Source: Marinilabiliaceae bacterium JC017
GTDB taxonomy: Bacteria; Bacteroidota; Bacteroidia; Bacteroidales; Marinilabiliaceae
Reading direction: 5' to 3'
Length of the DNA: 44,995 nucleotides
NCBI GenBank assembly: GCA_004296775.1
Contig: RHGE01000050.1
Span: 1-44,995, forward strand
Shown: piece by piece, positions 25,001 to 34,200 of the stretch
Layout of the letters: each line of letters begins with the position of its first letter
How positions within the stretch are numbered: the first letter of the stretch is position 1
Notes under the pieces: generated by a model
Database searches by the model: none
What the model was told of the DNA's origin: nothing
Seen by the model: the letters and a program-made list of their open reading frames with translations, nothing else
Translations under genes and position numbers: made by a program

Positions 25001-27581
25001 TATCGGTTAATAACATGCCACGTTTGTCACCGGTAGGTGGTTTTATACCCACAAAAACAGGGTAGGGGGCATAAGGAATGGTGAAGCGATCTACACTAAA
25101 ATCACCACTCTCTTCAAATACACGCGTCCGGAAGGAGGCTTTCAGCATACCGGGGGCAGCTTCCTGCACATCAATATCAGCGTTGATGGTGGCTTTACCC
25201 TCGTTATCCAGTTTGCCATCAAAGATATTCACCTCTTCGGAGTCAAAGTCCCGGGCCGGATCATCGAAGGTGAAGTCAGCGTACTTTTTAAAGGTAGTGC
25301 GTGCCCTGTTTAAGGTTACCGTCACGTTGGCATCCAGGTTGCGTGCTATGGCACCATGCAGCCATTTTACTTCCATTTGGCCTTCAGCCGAAGTGCTTGG
25401 GGAGAGTTTATCCGTATTGAAATCAAGATTTATTTTCAGGCGGTTGGGTTTTATGGTCTCAACACGCAGCCCTTTTTCGAAAGTAGTACCACCTACTTTA
25501 ATGCGACAGATCCACATGCCGGTTGGGGCATCGGGAGCTGTTTGTGCTTTGAAGCATAAAAGGTTTTGATTAGATAATGGCGTCACCTGGCGGTTGATGG
25601 TCTGGCCATGGGGATTCACCAGTTCGAATACTACCGGATGGTCGGCAGGCAATTTTTCGCCTTTATTCTCCATGATAAAAGAGATAAACAAGGTATCTCC
25701 CGGACGCCATACCCCTCGTTCTCCATAGATGAATCCTTTCATGCCTTTTTGTACTACCTGGCCACTTACATCAAACCGGCTAAGTGACAGTGATGATCCG
25801 TCATCCAGGCGGAGATAGCCACGTTGCTTATCGTTTTTAGCAATCAGCAGGTAAGGTTTTTGGGATACCGGAATGCGCGCCAGTCCTTTCCCATCGGTAC
25901 GCGCTTGACCTACTACTTGGTTTTGATAGTTTACAATATCTACTTGTACATTGCTGAGAGGGTGGGTAGAGCGCAGATCGGTAACGGCGACTACTACTTC
26001 CTTATTCGTTCCCTGCTTGGCAATGATACCAAGATCGGAAGCAAGGATATTACGACTCACGGAGCGGTTGTGATAGTAGGAAGAAGAACAGGGATCCTCG
26101 CGTTCACTCCAGTTGTAGTCATAATCATACTCATCCCAGTAGCTGTAGTAATAGCTATCCGGTGAATCCCAGTAAGTCATTTCAGATTCCGAGAGGTCGT
26201 CGCTGACAGCGGGCTCTTCTGCGATCTCTTCTTCAGTATCTTCACAGGGGTAAATGGATTGTGACTTGTTGAAGTTGATGATTACCCTGTAGATAGCGCC
26301 GGGTTCGGGTGCAATAAGATTAGCCAGGTCAAAAGAGAAAGTATTCCATTTGGTCAGGTCAAGTGATCGGTCCGAATCCAATGGAATATTCTTCTTGAGC
26401 ACAAGCCTTCCGGCACGTTTGAGTTGGTACTCACCATCCAGTTGGTTTGCCTGCAAGAAGTGGGAGACATTGTTTTCAAAGATTTTGATGATGCGCAGTT
26501 CAACACCTTTGAGGCTAACTGCTCTGAAGGGGAATATCAACCCTTTGGAGTTGGGTAGGATGGTCCCTTTACCTAATAGTTGAACGTCCGGTTTAAGGGC
26601 TTCAAAAGTTAGGTTATAGCGTTCTTCTCCTTTAAAAGTATAGCCAAGTGCATTTTTGATGCCCGGATAAATAACCACGCTATTGGAGCCGGTGAGTTTC
26701 CGGGGCGGATACACTTTAACCTCGTTGTTCTCTATGCTGTAACGTAGGTCTGATACATTTTCAATGGCGATAAGGCCATTGATGTCCTGCCGTGTTTGCA
26801 GCGGATCAGAGAAGGTCACCAGGATATACTGATCCGGATTCAGCACCACGCGGACATCCATCACTTTAAAGGCATCCAGGGCAGGGATCTCAATTTCTTT
26901 TTCCCCGTCTTTGTCGATGCCGGCTTTTTTTCCGTCGTACTCCAGTACCAATGTTTCGGTTTTGTCTTTTCGTTGCACATCTCTTACTCTGAACTGGTGC
27001 ATCCGTTCTGCCGGATAGTGTTCCCATTCGATTTCCAGTTCCCGGCCATCCTGGTGGGCGTGGAGAATGGTTTCCACCTGTTCATTATTAGCATGGTCGG
27101 CCATGATTAACTGACCGGTGAAGGTGTTTTGTTTCAGGTCATCCGGCTGGTCCGGTGAAAGCCCTTTGTCTTCAATCCGGAAGTTCTGTTCAATGGTTTG
27201 GAAGGAAAACTCAAAGGGTTTCTCTGTCGGATACAGTTCCGATAGATTCACTTTGGCCGTATATACCGTATTGGATGGTAGCCGGTCAGTCGGTTCAAAT
27301 ACGATGGTTTGGGCATCCAACCAGGTAGCTTCTCCCTTGATGGAGGGTTTGAACTTTACCAGCGATGAGCCAATGCCCTGACCAGGCGTGGCCGATTGAA
27401 CCGGATCGGAAAACTGAATGCGAATAGTTGATTCATTGGAGATGGTACCTGATGTGAAAGCAGATACTTTTGCATTATACGTTATTTCTCTGACTTGTTT
27501 TCCCGGATCAGAGGAGCATCCTGTGATCCACAAAAATGTGAGCCATGCAAACGTAAAGAGCAGGGCGGATAGTTTCTTCAT
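22026..27581 (-). CDS. Bacterial alpha-2-macroglobulin family lipoprotein
   Basis: The 1851-residue lipoprotein (lipobox ITGC, Cys22) resembles bacterial A2M, a periplasmic protease trap. An N-terminal series of MG-like beta domains is followed by the central A2M block (PFKLKAGETNAH region), and the thioester motif GCVEQ (Cys1396) sits in a helical TED-like domain, so a reactive thioester is likely. A conspicuous acidic/aromatic segment (plus-strand 26065-26250) rich in D, E, Y and W ends with a Cys that could pair with the Cys of YPCED before it. The start at 27581 is preferred over 27665, since it gives a clean lipoprotein signal. The usual partner pbpC is not adjacent. R3 overlaps the 3' end. 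Confidence 0.93.
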   Translation of the reverse strand: MKKLSALLFTFAWLTFLWITGCSSDPGKQVREITYNAKVSAFTSGTISNESTIRIQFSDPVQSATPGQGIGSSLVKFKPSIKGEATWLDAQTIVFEPTDRLPSNTVYTAKVNLSELYPTEKPFEFSFQTIEQNFRIEDKGLSPDQPDDLKQNTFTGQLIMADHANNEQVETILHAHQDGRELEIEWEHYPAERMHQFRVRDVQRKDKTETLVLEYDGKKAGIDKDGEKEIEIPALDAFKVMDVRVVLNPDQYILVTFSDPLQTRQDINGLIAIENVSDLRYSIENNEVKVYPPRKLTGSNSVVIYPGIKNALGYTFKGEERYNLTFEALKPDVQLLGKGTILPNSKGLIFPFRAVSLKGVELRIIKIFENNVSHFLQANQLDGEYQLKRAGRLVLKKNIPLDSDRSLDLTKWNTFSFDLANLIAPEPGAIYRVIINFNKSQSIYPCEDTEEEIAEEPAVSDDLSESEMTYWDSPDSYYYSYWDEYDYDYNWSEREDPCSSSYYHNRSVSRNILASDLGIIAKQGTNKEVVVAVTDLRSTHPLSNVQVDIVNYQNQVVGQARTDGKGLARIPVSQKPYLLIAKNDKQRGYLRLDDGSSLSLSRFDVSGQVVQKGMKGFIYGERGVWRPGDTLFISFIMENKGEKLPADHPVVFELVNPHGQTINRQVTPLSNQNLLCFKAQTAPDAPTGMWICRIKVGGTTFEKGLRVETIKPNRLKINLDFNTDKLSPSTSAEGQMEVKWLHGAIARNLDANVTVTLNRARTTFKKYADFTFDDPARDFDSEEVNIFDGKLDNEGKATINADIDVQEAAPGMLKASFRTRVFEESGDFSVDRFTIPYAPYPVFVGIKPPTGDKRGMLLTDKSHEVEVVTLDPEGNPVDVANLEYQVYEISWRWWWEASEDDLARYVGSGSNNLILSGKLSTKKGRGSFKFKIDYPEWGRYLLRVVDNRNGHATGKTVYVDWPGWASRPSGSDPEAASMLSFSADEDKYEVGDKATISFPSAGVGRALVSIENGNKVIKNWWVETEEEMTDFSFEVTPDMTPNVYVHLTLVQPHAKTANDLPIRLYGVIPILVEDPASHLKPVLKMPEELKPEKKVTIKVSEDDDKPMTYTLAVVDEGLLDLTRFATPKPWHHFFAREALGVRSWDMYNWVLGAFGGRIEQVFSIGGDEAMKGKKTDNQANRFKPMVKFMGPFKLKAGETNAHTFMVPRYVGSVRTMVIAASDKAYGTTQKTTPVRNPLMVLATLPRVLGPNETVDLPVTVFAMKKEVKQVSLKLEANELFTIEGDQKQTLQFTETGDKVATFRLKVNPKIGIGKVKVIAKSNGETAIDEIELEVRNPNPPLTTFVSQVVDPGKKIDLAYTLPGMTGTNKATLEISAIPPIDFGRRLKYLIQYPHGCVEQTTSSAFPQLFLTDVVDNGDVLKAKTEKNVKATIRRLSGFIQPDGGLGYWPNSTSSCDWGTTYAGHFMLEAEKKGYALPVGFKKKWLKYQRKQARQWSRSANNRGSEFAQAYRLYTLALAGEPEMSTMNRLRNQNSLSNQTKWRLAAAYALSGYEKVANELIAQASIDAEDGNSYRYTYGSYERDQAMILETLTILKKRNEAAPVLQRLSKRLSGNNWMSTQTTAYCLLAVSKFAGTSATSKSFAFTWNGPGKQGETVKSQKPVYQTELNVKDLSGKIAVTNKSDGIIYSRIVMEGIPAEGDQTAQASNLQISVEYLDLNGNKTDVTRLQQGTDFMAVVSVNNPGTLGHQENVALTQIFPSGWEIRNTRMEDIQSAYEISQPDYRDIRDDRVYSYFDLAANQRKKMIVLLNASYTGRFYLPAVSCGAMYDNEVAARQPGQWVEVVKAGESLDQ

Positions 27582-28115
27582 ACGAATAAATTTAATTTTT
27601 CGGTTTTTATAAGATGTTAAATTGTTAGTTCTATGCTTGCCAAAGGCCTTACTGCAGGGCGTCATACCCTTGTTAATTTGTTCAGTTAAGTATGGTAGTT
27701 GCCTGTTAGATGATTCATGGTTATATGTTGGTTAAAAATGGTTGTTGCGTTATAAAAGATAACCAGCGTTGGTAGTGCTTTTTGAATAAAAACATCTAAA
27801 AGTACAAATAAGGAAAGAAAATAGTAAGCAGCCGGCAAGAAAAGATGACGCAATAAAACATATGACATAAATCCATTGGAGAAATTCCAAAGCTTGTTGA
27901 ATCGGGAGTTGTAAGAACTTATTGTTTTCATTCGATTTCCCTGTCAAGTTTTGATTAATGATTCTGTTCTCCGCACACCGTTCCCCGCACACCACATACC
28001 GCACACCGTTCCCCATTCAAGAAACATAATGCCACTACGTATGAGATAAGTCATTGTAATTAGTAGGTGTCTATAAAAACCTTATGAAATTCAAAACGTT
28101 TAAGGGTGTTAATGT
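27582..28115. other. Divergent intergenic region with short CCGCACACC repeats
   Basis: Between the A2M gene and the T9SS gene there is no supported gene; two short minus-strand frames (27686-28016) are low-complexity and overlapping and are rejected. At 27968-28013 the word CCGCACACCgTTCCCC recurs, a short word-repeat like others in the window. The rest is unremarkable. Confidence 0.45.
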
Positions 28116-28123
28116 TATTTTTG
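28116..28123 (+). promoter_or_regulatory. Probable -7 element for the T9SS protein gene
   Basis: TATTTTTG matches TAnnTTTG about 104 bases before the ATG at 28227, implying a leader of about 100 bases. No clear -33 TTG at the right distance. Confidence 0.4.
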
Positions 28124-28226
28124 TCTTTTAATCCAGGTGACTTTATCTAAGATGGTTGTTATGATTGGGCTATCAAGGGTAAACATGAAAATGAACAATA
28201 TCGACTAATAATACAACCTAAAATTT

Positions 28227-31200
28227 ATGAATAGAATTATACACAGTATTGTGGCCCTTTTGTTATGGGCCTTCATTCCGTTACATTTATCGGGTGCTAT
28301 CCGATATGTAAAACCGGGAGATGCCAGCACGGCCTGGCAAGGAAAAGAGAATGTTTACAGCGACTTACAGGAAGCCCTCGCCGCTGCCGTGGAGGGCGAT
28401 GAAATCTGGGTAGCGGCCGGTACCTATAAACCCACTACCGGTACCGATCGCACTATCTCGTTTGAATTAAAGAATGGCGTTAAACTTTATGGAGGGTTTA
28501 CCGGGAGTGAAGCTTCCCGGGAGGAGCGCAACTGGTATACCAACCAAACCATCTTAAGCGGAGATATAGGGACTGAAGGATTAGATAGCGATAATAGTTG
28601 CAATGTAGTGGTGTGTCAATTGGCAGAAGAGGAGACTACCTGGTTGGATGGTTTTATTGTGGAGAAGGGGTATGCAGATATTTGGGATAACAATCTAGAC
28701 AAAGGAGGTGGCCTTTATCAATCTGGTGGTGAGTTGACAATAGTATACTGTTGGTTTCGGAATAATTTTGCTAAAACTTATGGTGGCGCTAATTTTCAAA
28801 AATCAGGTGTGACCAAGTGTTATGCTTCTGTTTTTTCAAATAATAAATCAAGAGAAGTTGGTATTGCTATCTTTAATTCAAATGACTATACATTAGTTAA
28901 TAGTGTGGTTTCAAACAATACTTCAGACTATGATGCTTCAGCTATTTATGCTAATGGTAATTTTTTTGTTGAGAATGCAATAGTTGTTAATAATTCTGGA
29001 GGGATTGATAATAATGGTTCCAAAAATTATTCTTGTTTTAGTGAACAAATTAATGGTACTGGAAATATTGATAAAGACCCAATTTTTCTTAATGCCGAAC
29101 AGAATGATTTCAGATTAATCAATAGCTCTCCGTGCATAGGTGCCGGAAGTAGTTCCAATTTGCCTGATTGGTTGACAAAAGATTTTCAGGGCAATAAGCT
29201 GGTCTCAGATGATGGTACAGTTTCTATGGGAGCATTTGCCCAACCAGTTTATGTACCTCAGGTGGTTGCACCGGTTAATAAGCAAATATATGAGCGGGGG
29301 ACTCAGAATGTGTCGTTAGAATGGCAATGGGATTCAACCTGGCCTGACGTTTCTACTGCGTTTGATCTGGAATTGAAAGAGTCAGGACAGTCCGAAGTTA
29401 CAATAATAGAAAATGCGAGCTCTCCTTATCAAATAACTGTTGCCGCCGGACAAAATTGGCAATGGCGGGTGAGAAATGTAAACAATAATCTAAAAGGAGA
29501 GTGGTCACAATTTCATCAGTTCTTTGTTCCCTCTGATCAACCATTGTTTGTGAAAGTGGGTGGGGCAGGTTCAGGCACCAGTTGGAATAACGCTTATGGA
29601 GATTTGCAGCTAGCCCTGCAACAATCGGTACCAGGCGATGAAATTTGGGTCGCTGCCGGTACCTATAAACCAACTACCTCAGATGACGTTAATATTTCGT
29701 TTGAGTTGAAAGATGGAGTGAAGCTTTATGGTGGATTTATTGGGACAGAGACTAATTTGGAAGAGCGTGATTGGAACAGAAATAAGACTATTTTGAGCGG
29801 TGATATTGGAATAGTTCAGGATTATAAAGATAATAGCTCTCATGTAATTTCAGCTATTGGGGCAAAGCATTTTCCCATAGGGGAAGGTACTGAGCTAAAT
29901 GGTTTTGTCGTTACAAATGGATATGCAGCTCATTGGGAAAAGAAAGTGGGAAGTGGTGGAGGATTGTATTGTAAAAATGCGGCTCCATGTTTTAGAAATG
30001 TACTTTTTCTTGAGAACAGGGCTACAAATGATGGTGGCGCGGTGTATGTTTCTGAAGGATCCGCCCCGGAGTTTTTCAATTGTTTGTTTGTTAAGAATTT
30101 ATCCTATATGGGAGCGGGGGCTTATGTGCTTAGTTCTGCCAGTTTTTACAATTGTTTATGGTATAAAAATGAAACCAGACATTTGGAAGGTCGATATGAA
30201 ACAAGCATAGAGGGACAAGCAGTTGATATATATAATGACAGTGATATACCTTTAACCATTGGTAATTCTGTTATTGCTTTAACCGATAATAATTCAGGTG
30301 CTTTTAATGCCATGTATGGAGAATCCAATAATGTGAATACTTTATATACTGCAACTCCTGGATTTGTTAATGCATTAGATTATGATTTCCGCCTGAATCG
30401 TGCCTCCGTATGCCTGGATGGCGGGAATAATGAGCTTGCTAAATCGTGCCCAACTGACTATTCGGGAGGCGCTCGCATTCAGAATGGAACGGTAGATATT
30501 GGTCCCTTTGAGGGAGCTAATAACTGCCCTGTGAATGAGAGCCCGTTAAATGATGTATCAATTAGAGGCACTGAAGGAGAGGCTATTATTAACTTTAAAG
30601 GAAAATGGGATGAAAATCCCTCCTATACTATTTCTCGATATTTTCTTCAATATTGGAACCATCCGGAGTCGATTACAACAGTAGATATATCAAGTGATCT
30701 GTCTTATTCAGCCAATTTTAATGTGGGGCAATCCATCTATTGGCGTATTGGAGTGGAAACTGATCAGGGGGTGACGAATTATTCTGAAGTATGGTGTGTG
30801 CATGTGCCACACGTTCATCCCATATATGTGAAAAGTGGGATGACCGGAGATGGCTCTTCCTGGTCATCTGCATTAGGTGACTTAAATGAAGCTTTGAATC
30901 AGGCTGTAACGGGCGACCAAATATGGGTGGCTGCCGGTACCTATAAACCAACGACTGATGATGACCGAACTATCTCCTTTGAATTAAAACACGGGGTTAA
31001 GCTTTATGGAGGATTTGCCGGGAATGAAACCTCCCTGGAGCAGCGCAATTGGTATGTCAATCAAACCATTTTAAGTGGGGATATTGGTATTAAAGATGAT
31101 GTGAACGACAATAGTATTCATGTTGTAGTATGTCAATTGGTAGAAGGTGAAGAGGCGTGGTTAGATGGCTTCATCCTGGAGAAGGGTAATGCAGTTAAAT

Positions 31201-34200
31201 GGAAATATAATCAACACCATGGAGGTGGTCTCCTTCATGATGGAGGTAATTTGATCATTAACTATTGTTGGTTTCGCATTAATTATGCTAATCAAGATGG
31301 TGGAGCTTTGTATTGTAATGGCCATGATTTAAAATGTTATGCTTCTGTTTTCTCAGAAAATAAAGCAGGTCGTTATGGTGGGGCGATTAGAATTAATCAG
31401 GGCACTTCAGTTTTGTCAGGAGTAACCGTTGTTAATAACTCCTCTGATTATTATGGCGGGGGTATTTATGGAGAAAATACCAACGTGGATAATTCCATCA
31501 TTTATAGTAATAAGGCTCAAGTTAGTGATTATAATATTGGAAATTGTGAGGTGGCTTACTCTTGTGTTGAAGATGAGATTACAGGGGAAGGAAATATTAC
31601 GGATGATCCTGTGTTTATTGATGCAGCAAACGGTGATTTTCGGTTGAATTATCAATCTCCTTGTATTAATGCCGGAATGAATGATTCTATTCCTTCTGGT
31701 ATTTTAACTGATTTTAAAGGTAATGATCGTTTAGCAGGCGATGTAGTAGATATGGGAGTATTTGAAGGCGGTGTTTTAACGCCTGTTAACTTGTTACCTG
31801 CACCCCAAAAAGTTATAAAAGGAGAGTTGTTTGGTAATGAAGTGACTTTTAAATGGAGTTGGGAGCCAGAGAATGAGGTGCCATCTGTTGATAAATATAT
31901 ATTGCAATACTGGGAAAGAAATGGAGACACCACCATGGTAGAAGTCCTTTCTGAGTTAACGTATACAACACAATTACCAAACGCAACGAAATATTATTGG
32001 CGTGTGGGATCAGTAACGGGAGCAAACCTGCCTGCTTATTCTCCTGTTCAGTCATTTTTTATAACACATAGTCATCCATTGTACGTGAAAGAGGGTGCAA
32101 GTGGTAACGGATCAAGTTGGGAAAATGCTTTTGGAGGGCTTCAGGAGGCTTTAGCCGAGGCTGTTTATGGCGATGAAATATGGGTAGCTGCCGGAACCTA
32201 TAAACCTACTACAGGCTTAGATCAAGGAATCTCCTTTAATATGAAAAGTGGGGTAAAACTTTATGGTGGTTTTGGAGGAATTGAATCTTCCCGGGAAGAG
32301 CGTGCCTGGATTAGTAACAAAACTATTTTGAGTGGAGATATTGGCGAAGCAGATATTGAGACTGATAATAGTTATTGTGTCGTAAGATGCCGAGAAGTAA
32401 TTGATGCAACAACATTACTGGATGGTTTTGTCATTGAGAATGGTTGTGGTGATGGAGCCGGAATATGGATTAAAGAAGGCGACCTCTGCCTGAAGAATAT
32501 GGTTTTTAGAGAGAATCATAATTCGGTATCGGTTGGTGGTGCCATTTATAGTGATAAAGCAATTATTACTTTGATCAATTCTGTTTTCTCAGAAAATACA
32601 GCTTCTTTAGGAGGAGGCGTGTTCAGCGAAGATGGGAAAGTAATTATCACGAATTGTGTTTTTTATAACAACTATGCCAGTTATGGAGGAGGCGCTGTTT
32701 ATATCAGAGGTAATTATGAAAGTGAGATTGCTAACAGTGTCTTTTTGAATAACAGAGCGGAAGAAAGAGATAATGAGGTGTATGGGGCAAGCATTTATTA
32801 TTGCCGATTGGATGAATCGGACAATGGTGAAGGTAATATTACTAAAAATCCTCAATTCGTTGATCCGGAGAATGGTGATTTCAGGCTGCAAGCAGGATCT
32901 CCTTGTATTGGGGCAGGAAACAAAGATGTATTACCAGAAGGGCTGTTAACCGACTTTCAGGGAATCACCCGGGTAGTTGGTGCGAATGTTGATATGGGAG
33001 CCTATGAATACATGGCACCTGCAGTTGTTTTTCCTGGCAATGGAGGCGGAATAGGTGCAAGCGGTAATCATGGTATTAATTTCCGTTGGGGATTGTCCGA
33101 CGGGTATAAAACATCAACGATATTTGATAATCCTTATCTCTTTGATTTTAAATTGTGGAGAAAAGGTGAAGCAGATAATATCCTTGAAAGTGCCCAGGTA
33201 AGAGAAACTAGCCATTATACACGTTCTTTTGAACAAGGAACTTACCAATGGCAAGTTGGTATGCATATGGGCAATGATGTCATCTGGTCTGAAATGGCCA
33301 CATTCTACATCGGTCACGACCATATCATTTATGTAAAAGATGGCGCTACAGGTGCCGGTACATCCTGGAGTGACGCCTTTGGTACTCTTCATGAAGCATT
33401 GGATTATGCTTTGCCAGGTGATGAGATATGGGTGGCTGCCGGTACTTATTATCCGGTGACTACCCAAACGAATGGCACAGCATCTCAAGCGGAACGAGAA
33501 GTAGTACTCAGCCTTAAACCAGGTGTTAAACTGTTAGGAGGATTTAAAGGGGATGAGACCATCGCCGGGCAGAGTAAGTTTGCCAAAAATCTTACCATTA
33601 TCAGTGGTGATATTGGTGCCAAGGACAATGAGAGTGATAATAGCTTTGGTCTGTTCCGAAATGTATTTTCAGAAAACCAACCCCTGGAAAATGGTACCCT
33701 GGTGGATGGCTTTATTTTTGAGCATGCTTCAGGGAGTAATGAAGATGGGGGTGCTATGTATAACGAATATGCTTCGCCAGCCATAGCTAACTGTATCTTT
33801 AGAAATAACCGCGCACAGAACGGGGGAGCCGTTGCCAATAAATTCAGTCATCCGTTGTTTTATGATGTATTGTTTGTCAATAACCAGGCTGTTAACGATG
33901 GTGGTGCCATTCATAATGCAGAGGGAACCAAGCCTGAATTGATTAATTGTACCATCAGTAAAAATAAGGCATCTACAACAGGGGGTATCCTGGGAAATTG
34001 TTTGGTGGTTAATTCAATTGTATATGGTAACCAGGGCACTCAGGTTGCCGAAGGAGCCGAAGTTACTCATTCTTGCGTAGCAGGTGGTTATGAGGGAGAA
34101 GGCAATGTTAGTGGTGATCCTCTGTTTAGCGATGCTGAAAATGATGATTTTAACCTTGAAGCTTTCTCTTCCTGTATCGACCAGGGTAAGCAGACTCTTA

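Noticed and set aside
27686-28016. Two overlapping minus-strand frames (81 and 88 residues) upstream of the T9SS gene
   Set aside because: They overlap each other in different frames, have low-complexity hydrophobic sequence and contain the CCGCACACC word-repeat; no start signal or family.
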